Part shown: positions 36,090 through 45,399 of the stretch, piece after piece
Layout of the letters: each line of letters starts with the position of its first letter
Numbering within the stretch: position 1 is the first letter of the stretch
Origin: Lonsdalea populi
GTDB lineage: Bacteria; Pseudomonadota; Gammaproteobacteria; Enterobacterales; Enterobacteriaceae
Length of the DNA: 64,000 nucleotides
NCBI RefSeq assembly: GCF_015999465.1
Contig: NZ_CP065534.1
Coordinates: forward strand, 62,001 to 126,000
Direction: 5' to 3'
Translations under genes and position numbers: made by a program
The notes under the pieces: model-generated
Seen by the model: the letters and a program-made list of their open reading frames with translations, nothing else
Told to the model about the DNA's origin: nothing
Databases searched by the model: none

Positions 36090-36989
36090 TTATCGGTTCA
36101 GCTTTGGATCCAGCGTGTCTCGCAGCGCATCGCCCAGCAGGTTGAACGCCAGCACCGAGAAAAAGATGGCCAGGCCGGGAAACACGCTGACGTGCCACTG
36201 TCCTGCCATCATCATGCTGCGGCTCATGGCCAGTACGTTGCCCCACTCGGGGACATCCGGTTCCGGTCCCAGACCGATGAAGCTCAGGCTGGCGGCGGTC
36301 AGAATGCTGGTGCCGATGCGCATGGTGAAATAGACGATCACGTTGGACAGCGTGCCGGGGAGGATGTGGCGCAGCAGAATGACGCGGTCCGGCGCGCCGG
36401 CGCAGCGCACCGCTTCTACGTAGGCCGCCTGCTTGAGCGACAGCGTCGAGGCTCGCACGATGCGGGCGAACACCGGTACGCTGAACACGGCCACGGCGAT
36501 AATCACATTGTTCAGCCCCGGCCCGAGGATCGCCACCACCGCGATGGCCAGCAGCATGCCGGGAAAAGCGAACAGGACGTCCGAGCCGCGCATGATCAGC
36601 ATATCCACCCAGCGGCCGTAGTAGCCCGCCAGCAGGCCGAGCGCGATGCCGGCCAGCATGCCCAGCGTGACGGAGAATATGCCGATATAGAGCGAGATGC
36701 GCGCGCCGTAGATGATGCGGCTCATCACGTCTCGGCCCAGATCGTCGGTGCCCATCCAGTGGCTGGCGGAGGGCGGGGAGGACAGCGCCATCCAGTCCGA
36801 CTCCAGCGGGTTGTAGGGCGCGAGCCAAGGCGCGAAAACCGCCACCAGCACCAGCAGGAGGATGAATCCGCCCGAGATCATCGCCATCGGATTGCGCCGC
36901 AGGGCTTGCCAGAAGTCGCGCCACGGCGAACGGATGGTCGCCGCGTCGAGCGGGGCGGCGGCCACGGCGGGTTCAGTGGGAAGAGTCAT
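36090..36989 (-). CDS. gsiD: GsiD-like peptide/glutathione ABC transporter permease
   Basis: A 299-aa permease of the DppC class with the FWQALRRNPMAMISG N-terminal segment, HWMGTDDLGRDVMSRIIYGA and the coupling region AVRCAGAPDRVILLRHILP. Length and order (gsiA-B-C-D) match the E. coli glutathione importer (303 aa). It follows GsiC by 11 bases and precedes the S58 peptidase gene. Because the operon also carries four peptide enzymes, the substrate may be gamma-glutamyl or D-residue peptides rather than glutathione itself. Confidence 0.88.
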   Translation of the reverse strand: MTLPTEPAVAAAPLDAATIRSPWRDFWQALRRNPMAMISGGFILLLVLVAVFAPWLAPYNPLESDWMALSSPPSASHWMGTDDLGRDVMSRIIYGARISLYIGIFSVTLGMLAGIALGLLAGYYGRWVDMLIMRGSDVLFAFPGMLLAIAVVAILGPGLNNVIIAVAVFSVPVFARIVRASTLSLKQAAYVEAVRCAGAPDRVILLRHILPGTLSNVIVYFTMRIGTSILTAASLSFIGLGPEPDVPEWGNVLAMSRSMMMAGQWHVSVFPGLAIFFSVLAFNLLGDALRDTLDPKLNR

Positions 36990-37000
36990 AGTCGTCGCTC

Positions 37001-37921
37001 CTAACGCAGGCGGATCGCTGGGTTGACCACCGCATACAGCAGGTCGACCAGCAGGTTAATCAGGATAAACTCGAACACGAATAGCATGACCAGCGCCTGA
37101 ATCACCGGCTGATCCTGCGTCTTAATGGATTCGATCAGCAGCCAGCCGAGGCCGGGCCAGCTAAATACGCTTTCCACCACGATGGAGCCGCCGAGCAGGA
37201 ACCCGAACTGCAGCCCGAGCATGGTGATGACCGGGATCAGCGCGTTGCGCATGACGTGTTTCCAGACGATCAGCCGGCTGCGCAGCCCTTTGGCTTTGGC
37301 GGTGCGCACGTAGTCTTCCTGCATCACTTCCATGAAGGCGGAACGGGTGAAGCGGGCCATGACGGCCGCCACCGACGCGCCCAGCGTCAGCGCGGGCAGA
37401 ATGAGGTCGGACGGCCGGGTAAAGCCGCCGACGGAAAAAACGCCGAACGGCATGGCGACGAACTGGATCAGCAGCAGTCCGAGCCAGAAGGGAGGCATCG
37501 AAATTCCCCCCACGGCGAGGCTCATCAACGACCAGTCCTGCCAGCGGCCGCGTTTGAGCGCGGACACCACGCCGATCAGCAGGCCCAGTACGACCGACCA
37601 GGCGAACCCCGCCAGCGCCAGGTACAGCGTCGGCATGAAGCTTTTCTGAATAACGCTCAACACCGGCTGCTGGGTGCGGTAGGTCACCCCCAGATCGCCG
37701 TGCGCCAGACCGCTGAGCCAGTTGAGATACTGCTGCGGCAGGGGATCGTTAAGCCCCAGATGCTGGCGGGCGGATTCCACCGCTTCAACCGTGGCGTCGG
37801 GGCCGGCGTAGAGCCGCGCCGGGTCGCCCGGCAGCAGCTTGATAAAACCGAACACCAATAGGGAGACCACCAGCAGTACCGGGATCATTTCCAGCAAACG
37901 TCGAATAAAATAGGCAAACAT
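37001..37921 (-). CDS. gsiC: GsiC-like peptide/glutathione ABC transporter permease
   Basis: A 306-aa permease, exactly the length of E. coli GsiC, of the DppB class: MFAYFIRRLLEMIPVLLVVS, then GDPARLYAGPDATVE, six helices, and the coupling motif RTAKGLRSRLIVWKHVMRN. It pairs with GsiD. It starts 18 bases after the binding-protein gene. Confidence 0.89.
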   Translation of the reverse strand: MFAYFIRRLLEMIPVLLVVSLLVFGFIKLLPGDPARLYAGPDATVEAVESARQHLGLNDPLPQQYLNWLSGLAHGDLGVTYRTQQPVLSVIQKSFMPTLYLALAGFAWSVVLGLLIGVVSALKRGRWQDWSLMSLAVGGISMPPFWLGLLLIQFVAMPFGVFSVGGFTRPSDLILPALTLGASVAAVMARFTRSAFMEVMQEDYVRTAKAKGLRSRLIVWKHVMRNALIPVITMLGLQFGFLLGGSIVVESVFSWPGLGWLLIESIKTQDQPVIQALVMLFVFEFILINLLVDLLYAVVNPAIRLR

Positions 37922-37938
37922 GGCGCTCCCCTGTGCGA

Positions 37939-39480
37939 TTACTTGAACTCGGCCTGGTCGAAGACCAGCGAACCGTCGGCCAGCATGTAGACGCCGGACA
38001 GGTTTTTGGCTTTACCCACCAGATTGTCCGGCGCGCCGAGGAAGACGACGGGCGCATCCTTCCAGATCAGCTTCTGCGCTTCGGCGTAGGCGGCGGCGCG
38101 TTTGCCCGCGTCTGCGGTGGCCAGACCGGCGGCGATGGCTTTATCCACGGCCGGGCTGCTGTAGTAAGCGACGTTGTAGGACGTCGGCACCCAGGATTCG
38201 GTGGCGTACAGCGGACGCAGCGCCCAGTCGGCATCGCCGGTGGACGGAGACCAGCCGTTGTAGAACAGGTCATACTCGGCTTTCTTCGGATCGGTCACGC
38301 CCCACAGTTTCTGGTTGCGCATGCCGGAATCCATCGGCGTGACGGTCACTTTGATGCCCACCTGCTCCAGCTGCTGCTTGAAGAACTGCGCGCTGCGGAT
38401 GTAGTCGGTGCGGTTGGTGGTCCACAGCTTCAGCGTCAGGCCGTCGCCGTAGCCCGCTTCCTTCAGCAGCGCTTTGGCCTTGGCCGGATCATAGCTGTAG
38501 TTGGGTTCGGTCTGCGGCTGGAAGAACTGGACGTTCGGCGCCATTGGCGACTGCGCCGTGGTTCCCATGCCGGCGAAGCTGACCTTCAGCCAGATGTCGC
38601 GATTGATGGCGTAATTGAGCGCCTGGCGCACGCGGATGTCTTTCAGCACCGGGCTTTGGTTGTTCATCGCGATCCAGAACAGGTAAATACCGGCGTCGCT
38701 CTGAATAGACAGCTTGCCGTCGTTTTTCACGGTGTTCACCAGATCGGACGGCAGCGGATAGGCCACGTCGCTCTGGCCCGCCTTCAGCGAGGCCACGCGG
38801 GTGGAGTCTTCCGGCGCGGGATAGAAGGTGACGCTGTCGACCTTCGGCCAGCCCTGCTGCCAGTAGCGATCATATTTCACCAGTTTGACGTTTTTCCCCT
38901 GCTGCCATTCGGTGAACTTGAACGGGCCGGTTCCGACCGGATGCACGCGCAACTGGGCTTCGTCCGGATACTGTTTCAGCGCCGCCGGGCTATGCATGAC
39001 CGCAGACGGGTGCGCCAGCGTGTTGATAAACGCGCCGAAGGATTCGTTCAGGTCGATTTTCACCTGGCTGGGAGAGAGCACCGCCACGCTTTTGATCATC
39101 TTGAACAGACTGTTGCGCTTCAGGCCTTTGCTCTGGTCGCTGAGGCGGTCCAGGTTGGCTTTGACGGCGTCGGCGTTGAACGGCGTGCCGTCCTGGAAGG
39201 TCACGCCGTCGCGCAGCGTAATGGTGAATTCGGTGGCGTTGTCGTTGCTGGTGTAGCCGGTGGCGAGTCTGGGCACCAGTTTCATCGCGCTGTCGAACTG
39301 GAACAGACGCTCGAAGATGCCGCTCTGTACGGAGTAGCTCAGCGTGTCTGAGGTATCGTGCGGATCAAGTCCGGTGATATCGGCATACATGGAAATGCGC
39401 AGATCCTGCGCCTGGACGGCGGCCGCCAGACACAGGGATAGCCCGAGCGCGACGGTGGAACGGCGAAGTAGTAGCTTCAT
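37939..39480 (-). CDS. gsiB: GsiB-like periplasmic peptide/glutathione-binding protein
   Basis: A 513-aa SBP family 5 protein (E. coli GsiB has 512). It has a Sec signal peptide (about 1-27, cut near VQA-QDL) followed by ISMYADITGLDPHDTSDTLS, where GsiB has LDPYDANDTLS. FQDGTPFNADAVKANLDR and FNGWSPSTGDADWAL-like blocks (YNGWSPSTGDADWAL) also follow GsiB. I chose the ATG at 39480 (MKLLLRRS) with AGGAGAG upstream. The ligand is a peptide; gamma-glutamyl or muropeptide-like ligands are suggested by the neighbours. Confidence 0.88.
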   Translation of the reverse strand: MKLLLRRSTVALGLSLCLAAAVQAQDLRISMYADITGLDPHDTSDTLSYSVQSGIFERLFQFDSAMKLVPRLATGYTSNDNATEFTITLRDGVTFQDGTPFNADAVKANLDRLSDQSKGLKRNSLFKMIKSVAVLSPSQVKIDLNESFGAFINTLAHPSAVMHSPAALKQYPDEAQLRVHPVGTGPFKFTEWQQGKNVKLVKYDRYWQQGWPKVDSVTFYPAPEDSTRVASLKAGQSDVAYPLPSDLVNTVKNDGKLSIQSDAGIYLFWIAMNNQSPVLKDIRVRQALNYAINRDIWLKVSFAGMGTTAQSPMAPNVQFFQPQTEPNYSYDPAKAKALLKEAGYGDGLTLKLWTTNRTDYIRSAQFFKQQLEQVGIKVTVTPMDSGMRNQKLWGVTDPKKAEYDLFYNGWSPSTGDADWALRPLYATESWVPTSYNVAYYSSPAVDKAIAAGLATADAGKRAAAYAEAQKLIWKDAPVVFLGAPDNLVGKAKNLSGVYMLADGSLVFDQAEFK

Positions 39481-39521
39481 GGTGTCTCTCCTGCGTGATG
39501 TTGTGATGTGAATAAGCATGG

Positions 39522-41399
39522 TTATGCGTTGCTGTCGTCGGTGCTGACCCAGTGATGCGGCGCGACCTGGCGGTATTTCGACTTCGGCACCGACTCCCCG
39601 GCTTTTCTGAGCGGGGAGGGAATTTCGCTGTCGTCCAACTGACGTTCGCTGCGGCGCCGGGGATCGGCCACCGGCACCGAGGCCAGCAGGCGGCGGGTAT
39701 ACGGATGCTGGGGGTTATTGAACACCGACTGCCGCGGCCCGATTTCCACAATCTTCCCGAGGTACATGACCGCCACGCGGTTGGCGATACGTTCCACCAC
39801 CGCCATGTCGTGGGAGATAAAAATCCACGACACGCCGGTCTTCTGTTGTAAATCCATCATCAGGTTGACCACCTGAGCCTGAATAGACACGTCGAGTGCG
39901 GACACCGCCTCATCGGCGATAATCACTTCCGGTTTCAGCGCCATGGCGCGGGCGATGGCGATGCGCTGGCGCTGTCCGCCCGAAAATTCATGCGGGTAGC
40001 GCTGGGCGTGCTCCGGCTCCAGGCCGACGCTTTTCAGCAGTGCCTGCACCTGCGGCGTCGCCTCTTCCAGCGACTTCACCAGCCCGTGCAGCATCAGCGG
40101 TTCTGCGATCGTAAATCCGACGGTCAGGCGCGGATTGAGCGAGGCGTAGGGGTCCTGAAACACCATCTGCATCTTGCGGCGCAGCGGCTGAAACGCCTTG
40201 TCCTTAACCAGCGAGACTTCTTTGCCCTGAAACTGAATGCTTTCCGATTCGCTATCGACCAGCCGCAATAGCGCACGGCCGGTGGTGGATTTGCCGCAGC
40301 CGCTTTCGCCGACAATCGCCAGCGTTTCACCCGGCCAGACGCTGAAGTCGATCTGCTCCACCGCATGGACGTGGTGCGTGACGTGGGACAAGATGCCGGT
40401 GCGCACCGGGTAGTAAACCTTGAGACCGCGAATATCCAACAGCGGCGGCGCATCGTATCGCGCGGTGACGTGGTCGCTTTCCGGCGCGGGTTGGCTTTGG
40501 CCCAGCAGCGGGAAGCGGCGCGGCCAGCGGCTGTTTTCCATATCGCCCAGCTTGGGGACGGCGGTGAGCAGCGCCTGGGTGTAAGGGTGCTGCGGCGCGG
40601 TGAAAATGGCCTCGACCGCGCCCTCTTCGACCACTTCGCCCCGGTACATCACCACAACCCGGTCGGCGATTTCCGCGACCACGCCCATATCATGGGTGAT
40701 GAACAGCACGGCCATGTCGCTCTGCTGTTGCAGGTCGCGCAGAATTTGAAGAATGCGTGCCTGGACAGTGACGTCCAGCGCCGTCGTCGGTTCATCGGCG
40801 ATAAGCAGCTGCGGATCGCAGGCCAGCGCCTGCGCGATCATCACCCGCTGGCGCATGCCGCCGGACAGCGAGTGAGGGTAGCTGTTCATGACCCGGTCGA
40901 CGTCGGCGATGCGCACTTTGCGCAGCAGTTCCCGCGCTTTGCCGACGGCGGCGGCCGCATCGCAGATTTGGTGGTCCAGCAGCGCTTCGGTCAACTGGTC
41001 GCCGACTTTGAGCACGGGGTTCAGGGAGGTCATCGGCTCCTGAAAAATCATCGACATTTCCCGGCCGCGCAGCTGACGGCGGGCGTCGTCCTTCATCTGC
41101 AACAGCGAGTGCTGCTCGCCGCCGCGCGTGGTGAAGCGAATGGCCCCGCGCTCAATGTGGGCGGCGCTGGCCAGCAGGCCCATCACCGTCAGCGAGGTCA
41201 CGGATTTGCCCGAGCCGCTTTCGCCCACCACGGCCACCACTTCACCCTTGTTCAGCGTGAAGGAGACACCTTTCAGCGCCAGATGGTTGCCGGAGCGGCC
41301 GTTGAAGCTGACGCTCAGGTCGTTGATTTCCAATACCGGACGCGGTGCGTTGCCGGATGCTGTGGCGGCGGTGGGCGTCGTGGGCTTGATATCCGTCAT
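39522..41399 (-). CDS. gsiA: GsiA-like dual-ATPase subunit of the peptide importer
   Basis: A 625-aa protein with two ABC ATPase domains in tandem (E. coli GsiA, 623 aa). The first half has Walker A GESGSGKS, signature LSGGMRQR and Walker [13 protein letters not shown]; the second half has [16 protein letters not shown] and [12 protein letters not shown]. The GTG at 41405 is also in frame, but the ATG at 41399 has GGAG at the right distance. It lies between the racemase gene and the binding-protein gene. Confidence 0.92.
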   Translation of the reverse strand: MTDIKPTTPTAATASGNAPRPVLEINDLSVSFNGRSGNHLALKGVSFTLNKGEVVAVVGESGSGKSVTSLTVMGLLASAAHIERGAIRFTTRGGEQHSLLQMKDDARRQLRGREMSMIFQEPMTSLNPVLKVGDQLTEALLDHQICDAAAAVGKARELLRKVRIADVDRVMNSYPHSLSGGMRQRVMIAQALACDPQLLIADEPTTALDVTVQARILQILRDLQQQSDMAVLFITHDMGVVAEIADRVVVMYRGEVVEEGAVEAIFTAPQHPYTQALLTAVPKLGDMENSRWPRRFPLLGQSQPAPESDHVTARYDAPPLLDIRGLKVYYPVRTGILSHVTHHVHAVEQIDFSVWPGETLAIVGESGCGKSTTGRALLRLVDSESESIQFQGKEVSLVKDKAFQPLRRKMQMVFQDPYASLNPRLTVGFTIAEPLMLHGLVKSLEEATPQVQALLKSVGLEPEHAQRYPHEFSGGQRQRIAIARAMALKPEVIIADEAVSALDVSIQAQVVNLMMDLQQKTGVSWIFISHDMAVVERIANRVAVMYLGKIVEIGPRQSVFNNPQHPYTRRLLASVPVADPRRRSERQLDDSEIPSPLRKAGESVPKSKYRQVAPHHWVSTDDSNA

Positions 41400-41418
41400 C
41401 GTCACTCCGGGTTTGCGG

Positions 41419-42384
41419 TTATAGCCAGATGCGGCCGAGGTTGTAAGTCAGGTAAGGGGCGCTGTCCGCCGCCAGCCAGATAGGGCCGTCCAGATCGACG
41501 TGGATGGCGCTGAGCGTGAGCGGCAGCGCGGCCTCCATCGCCAGCGAGGAGCCGAGCATGCAGCCTATCATGATGCGCAGGCCGCACCGTTTGGCCTCAT
41601 TGATCATCGCCAGCGCTTCGGTCAGGCCGCCGCATTTGTCGAGCTTGATGTTGATCATTTCGTAGCGATCGCGCAGCGCAGCAATGTCTCCGCCGTGATG
41701 GCAGCTTTCATCGGCGCAGATCGGAATCGCGTGGATGAAGTCCGCCAGCGCGCCGTCTTCTCCGGCGCGCAGCGGCTGTTCCACCATCGCGACACGGCAG
41801 GCGGCGAGCTGCTGAAGCAGCGGCCCCAGATCGCGCCCTCCCCAGGCTTCGTTGGCGTCGACGATCAGCGTCACGTTAGGCGCTACCTGACGAATAGCCG
41901 CCACTTTCTCCACAATCTGCTCGCCGTTTAGCTTGATTTTCAGCAGCAGCGCGCCGCGGGAGACCGCGTCAGCGGCCGCGTTGACCATATTTTCGAGCGT
42001 GTCGAGGCTCAGCGTCTCGGCGGTGATGACCGACTGCGGCGGCTGGATGGCCAGATGCTGCCACAGCGTTTGTTTATTCAGGGCCGCGTTGAGCCGCCAT
42101 AGCGCACAGTCGATTGCATTGCGCGCCGCGCCCGGCGGCAGCAACGATTGCAGGTCGTTCAGTGAAACGCCGCGTTCCACGGCGCCCCGAACCGCCGTCA
42201 ACTGACGAGCCACGGTCTCAGGCGTTTCCTGATAGTGGGCCGTCGGCGTGCATTCGCCGCGGCCGATAAAGCCGCGCTCTTCCAGCGTAACCCGCACCAC
42301 GGTGACCGCGGTGCGGGTGCCGCGGGAGATGGCGAACGGGCGGGCCAGGGGCAATTCCACGGTTTCGATCTGCATCTGTCGCAT
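41419..42384 (-). CDS. dgcA: Dipeptide epimerase / N-acetyl-D-glutamate racemase of the enolase superfamily
   Basis: A 321-aa muconate-lactonising-subgroup protein. The residues known from E. coli L-Ala-D/L-Glu epimerase sit at the same numbers: K151 (KIK) and K247 as acid-base pair, D176, E202 and D225 for Mg. This enzyme class either epimerises L-Ala-D-Glu from peptidoglycan or, when next to a DUF1611 protein, racemises N-acetyl-D-glutamate (DgcA). The direct upstream neighbour is a DUF1611 gene with a 4-base gap, which favours DgcA; the murein-peptide role (YcjG) remains a close alternative. GGAG precedes the ATG at 42384 by 7 bases. Confidence 0.85.
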   Translation of the reverse strand: MRQMQIETVELPLARPFAISRGTRTAVTVVRVTLEERGFIGRGECTPTAHYQETPETVARQLTAVRGAVERGVSLNDLQSLLPPGAARNAIDCALWRLNAALNKQTLWQHLAIQPPQSVITAETLSLDTLENMVNAAADAVSRGALLLKIKLNGEQIVEKVAAIRQVAPNVTLIVDANEAWGGRDLGPLLQQLAACRVAMVEQPLRAGEDGALADFIHAIPICADESCHHGGDIAALRDRYEMINIKLDKCGGLTEALAMINEAKRCGLRIMIGCMLGSSLAMEAALPLTLSAIHVDLDGPIWLAADSAPYLTYNLGRIWL

Positions 42385-42388
42385 CGGT

Positions 42389-43396
42389 TTACTCCTGTTC
42401 TTTCAGCAGTGCGGCGATATCCTGCATCCCGAATCGGACCGAGTCGGTGGCGGGCACGCCGAAGCGCCGGCCGATCTCCTGACAGTAGTCGCGCGCTTCC
42501 TGTTCAGTGTAGTTGGAAGTGTTGATCGCGAAACCGGCCAGCTTCACGTCCGGGCTGGTGACGCGGGCCGCGCGCAGGTTGGCGTCCACGCAGTCCTCCA
42601 GGCTGACCATCGGCTGGTGCGGCAGATGGCGCATATGGGGACGGCCCATTTCGTGGCACATGACCAGCCAGTGCGGCTGCGCGCCGTGGATCAACCCAGT
42701 GCTGACGCCTGCGTAAGAGGGGTGGAACAGGGAACCCTGTCCTTCCACGATATCCCAGTGGTCTTCGTCGTTGGCGGGGGACAGCGCTTCGGCGGCCCCG
42801 GCGATGAAATCGGCAATGACCGCGTCAATCGCGATCCCTTCGCCCGCCACCAGCACGCCGGTCTGGCCGGTGGCGCGGAAGTCCGCCTTCATGCCCAGAT
42901 CGCGCATCGCCGCTTCCAGCGCCAGCGAGGAGTACATTTTGCCGACGGAGCAGTCGGTGCCGACGGTCAGCACGCGTCTGCCGCTGCGTTTTTTGCCGGA
43001 GCCGACGGACAGTTCCGGGCGCATGTGGCGGATGTCGAACAGCTGTACCTGATGCTTCTCCGCCAGTTCCCGCAGGCCCGGCACGTCGACCAGGCGCTGA
43101 TGCAGGCCGTTGGCGACGTTCATGCCGGCTTCAATCGCGGCGCGCACCGTGTCCAGCCAGTGAGACGGCAGGAAGCCGCCGGCATTGGCCGTGCCGAGCA
43201 CCAGCGTTTTGGCGCCGCGTTCAGCGGCGGCGGCGATATCCAGATCGTCCAGGCCCAGCGTGAGCGTGCTGCCCGGCAGGCGCAGTTGGCCGATGCACTG
43301 TTGCGGACGCCACGCGTGAATGCCGCGTGCGGTTTTGATTGCCAGAGGATCGGTCACGTCGCCGAGGAAAAGCAGGTAAGGTTGAGGGATCAGCAT
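42389..43396 (-). CDS. dgcN: DUF1611 protein, DgcN-like D-glutamate N-acetyltransferase
   Basis: A 335-aa DUF1611 protein with an N-terminal domain and a C-terminal P-loop domain; the P-loop is VGTDCSVGKMYSS (G146 to K153). DgcN of marine bacteria acetylates D-glutamate so that DgcA can racemise it to the L form. GQGSLFHPSYAGVS and the C-terminal INTSNYTEQEA are family features. It opens the nine-gene leftward operon. Starts at 43411 (MRYDIML) and 43396 (MLIPQPY) are possible; GAGA at a fair distance favours 43396. The acetyltransferase role is taken from the family, not from visible catalytic residues. Confidence 0.8.
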   Translation of the reverse strand: MLIPQPYLLFLGDVTDPLAIKTARGIHAWRPQQCIGQLRLPGSTLTLGLDDLDIAAAAERGAKTLVLGTANAGGFLPSHWLDTVRAAIEAGMNVANGLHQRLVDVPGLRELAEKHQVQLFDIRHMRPELSVGSGKKRSGRRVLTVGTDCSVGKMYSSLALEAAMRDLGMKADFRATGQTGVLVAGEGIAIDAVIADFIAGAAEALSPANDEDHWDIVEGQGSLFHPSYAGVSTGLIHGAQPHWLVMCHEMGRPHMRHLPHQPMVSLEDCVDANLRAARVTSPDVKLAGFAINTSNYTEQEARDYCQEIGRRFGVPATDSVRFGMQDIAALLKEQE

Positions 43397-43716
43397 AATG
43401 TCGTATCTCATTGTTAATGGAATAAAGTCAGAACCTCCGGCGCTCGGGAGAGGTCGATGCGAGCCCGTCTTCATCCGGCGGGCGACCTGCGCGCCGTGTC
43501 GGCCCGACGTTGCGCTGTTGTCATCTTCCGCGTCGTTCGTGCCTGCCGGGGGCCAGTTCTCTGCCTATGACTATTTCACGATGCCTGAGTGGTGACGAAT
43601 ACTTGTTTGTCGGTGGGGTATAGCCTGAGGGTATAGGTGGGTTTTTATCTATTTCATTGTTTTAAATATATAAAATAAGAAATGTGGGTGCGGCTACGGT
43701 GTGTGATAAACCCGTG

Positions 43717-44058
43717 TTATAGGGCTAAAAGTAGGGAACACAACGCATGCCCGGCAATCAGCAAGGCAATTAAAATAAAGGTCAGCGTGAATCCGCGCAT
43801 AACGATGGTGCGCGGAACGCTGTAGGTATGCGGCGCGCTCTGGATGGCGTTCAGGCGCAGCGGAACCCAGATGAAGATCGCAAGCGACGCCAGCAACAGC
43901 AGAAGACCGGCGGCCAGCAGCAGCGGTTGGGTGCTTAACGTTCCGGCCTTCAGCAACAGGGCCGTGTTGACCAGCAGCAGGATGGCGGTGCGCGACCACG
44001 CCAGCACGGTGCGTTCCGGCTGAACGCCCGGGTCGCGCGGTAACGGGGAGGAGGACAC
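43717..44058 (-). CDS. yidG: DUF202 membrane protein YidG-like
   Basis: A 113-aa inner-membrane protein with about three helices and the DUF202 start QPERTVLAWSRTAILLLVN. It is the second of a pair with the 128-aa DUF202 gene just upstream, 10 bases away, as yidH-yidG in E. coli, where the pair lies elsewhere in the genome. Function is unknown. Confidence 0.85.
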   Translation of the reverse strand: MSSSPLPRDPGVQPERTVLAWSRTAILLLVNTALLLKAGTLSTQPLLLAAGLLLLLASLAIFIWVPLRLNAIQSAPHTYSVPRTIVMRGFTLTFILIALLIAGHALCSLLLAL

Positions 44059-44068
44059 CGTCAGCGCC

Positions 44069-44455
44069 CTACAGTTGAACGATCAGCAGCGCCAGCGCGA
44101 TGGCTACCGCGCCAAGTCCGCAGGCGAAGACGACCAACAGGGAGGTGTAAGGCAGGGGGAGGCCGTTGCGCATCGCCCGTTCGTTACCCGCCCAGCGCCG
44201 GTAGGCCATCCCCGCGATCAGCGCCGCGGCCAGAGCCAACAATACGGCAATGCCCTGTCGCACGGCAGGCGACGCCAGCGTCGTCGTAAACTGGTCGATG
44301 GCGACCGCGCCAGCCAGCAGGGCCAGCGCGGTGCGGATCCAGGCGAGAAACGTGCGTTCGTTGGCCAGAGAGAAACGGTAATCGGGCGCCGTTCCCTGCT
44401 GTTGCCAAGGGCGTTGGGTGTGAGGATCTTGGTCGGTTTGTCGCGCGTCACGCAT
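44069..44455 (-). CDS. yidH: DUF202 membrane protein YidH-like
   Basis: A 128-aa DUF202 protein with FSLANERTFLAWIRTALALLAGAVAID, the family hallmark, and three predicted helices. The N-terminal about 25 residues are charged and cytoplasmic. The role of these proteins is not known. It starts the pair; the promoter must lie in the 188 bases shared with the divergent rph. Confidence 0.88.
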   Translation of the reverse strand: MRDARQTDQDPHTQRPWQQQGTAPDYRFSLANERTFLAWIRTALALLAGAVAIDQFTTTLASPAVRQGIAVLLALAAALIAGMAYRRWAGNERAMRNGLPLPYTSLLVVFACGLGAVAIALALLIVQL

Positions 44456-44578
44456 GGCGTAAATTCACTGGCTGATGAAAAGTCTAGCTAACAGTTTACA
44501 TGCCGAAAGGAGGTGGCTCCAGCCGTTCGGGACGTTGTCGCCGGCGCGCTTCGCGCCCGTTTTAATCCGCCGGGCCGG

Positions 44579-44607
44579 TAGGCATGGCCGGGTGAAGTCC
44601 GTATAAT
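44579..44607 (+). promoter_or_regulatory. Sigma-70 promoter of rph-pyrE
   Basis: TAGGCA (44579-44584) and TATAAT (44602-44607) are 17 bases apart. The -10 is a consensus match. It lies about 36 bases before the rph ATG. Confidence 0.65.
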
Positions 44608-44643
44608 GCGCGCCAGTCAACATTCACCCGCCGGAGAGAAGCC

Positions 44644-45360
44644 ATGCGCCCTACAGGCCGAAGTGCACAACAGATACGCCCGCTCACGTTAACCCGTCAT
44701 TACACCAAACACGCGGAAGGTTCCGTCCTCGTCGAATTCGGCGACACCAAAGTGCTGTGTAATGCCACGGTGGAAGAAGGCGTACCGCGCTTCCTGAAAG
44801 GGCAGGGCAAGGGTTGGGTTACCGCGGAATACGGCATGCTGCCGCGTTCGACGCACACCCGTAATGCGCGCGAAGCCTCACGCGGCAAACAGGGCGGACG
44901 CACGTTGGAGATTCAGCGCCTGATCGCCCGTTCTCTGCGCGCCGCGCTCGATCTGAAAACGCTGGGGGAATATACCATCACACTCGACTGCGACGTCTTG
45001 CAGGCCGACGGCGGCACCCGCACCGCCTCCATCACCGGCGCCTGCGTGGCGCTGGCTGATGCGCTGAATGCGATGGTCGCCAACGGCAAACTCAAGAAAA
45101 ACCCGCTGAAAGGCATGGTGGCCGCGGTCTCCGTCGGTATCGTCAACGGCGAAGCGCTGTGCGATCTGGAGTATGTCGAAGACTCTGCCGCAGAAACCGA
45201 CATGAACGTGGTGATGACCGAAGACGGCCGCATGATTGAGGTGCAGGGCACCGCAGAGGGCGAACCGTTCAGCCATGACGAGCTGCTGGCGCTCCTGGCG
45301 CTGGCGCGAGGGGGTATCGAAACGATTATCCAGGCGCAGAAAGCGGCGCTGGTGGAATAA
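44644..45360 (+). CDS. rph: RNase PH
   Basis: Phosphate-dependent 3'-5' exoribonuclease that trims tRNA 3' ends. The 238-aa protein is full-length and matches family motifs: [20 protein letters not shown] at the start, [19 protein letters not shown], the phosphate-binding [13 protein letters not shown] segment and a typical C-terminus. The frameshift known from E. coli K-12 rph is absent. GGAG lies 9 bases before the ATG. It is the leader gene of pyrE, with an attenuator 12 bases past the stop. Confidence 0.97.
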   Translation: MRPTGRSAQQIRPLTLTRHYTKHAEGSVLVEFGDTKVLCNATVEEGVPRFLKGQGKGWVTAEYGMLPRSTHTRNAREASRGKQGGRTLEIQRLIARSLRAALDLKTLGEYTITLDCDVLQADGGTRTASITGACVALADALNAMVANGKLKKNPLKGMVAAVSVGIVNGEALCDLEYVEDSAAETDMNVVMTEDGRMIEVQGTAEGEPFSHDELLALLALARGGIETIIQAQKAALVE

Positions 45361-45372
45361 AGAGTTTTGAAG

Positions 45373-45399
45373 AAGCGGCCCGTAGGGTCGCTTTTTTTT
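45373..45399 (+). terminator. Attenuator-type terminator between rph and pyrE
   Basis: AAGCGGCCC and GGGTCGCTT pair around GTA with one G-T pair, followed by eight T residues. In E. coli, translation of rph up to this hairpin, set by UTP level, decides whether pyrE is transcribed. The hairpin starts 12 bases past the rph stop codon, as that model needs. Confidence 0.8.

Noticed and set aside
37933..43417. Long + strand frames opposite gsiB, gsiA and the DUF1611 gene
   Set aside because: Antisense shadows produced by high third-position GC; the minus-strand genes have clear domains, ribosome binding sites and tight operon spacing.
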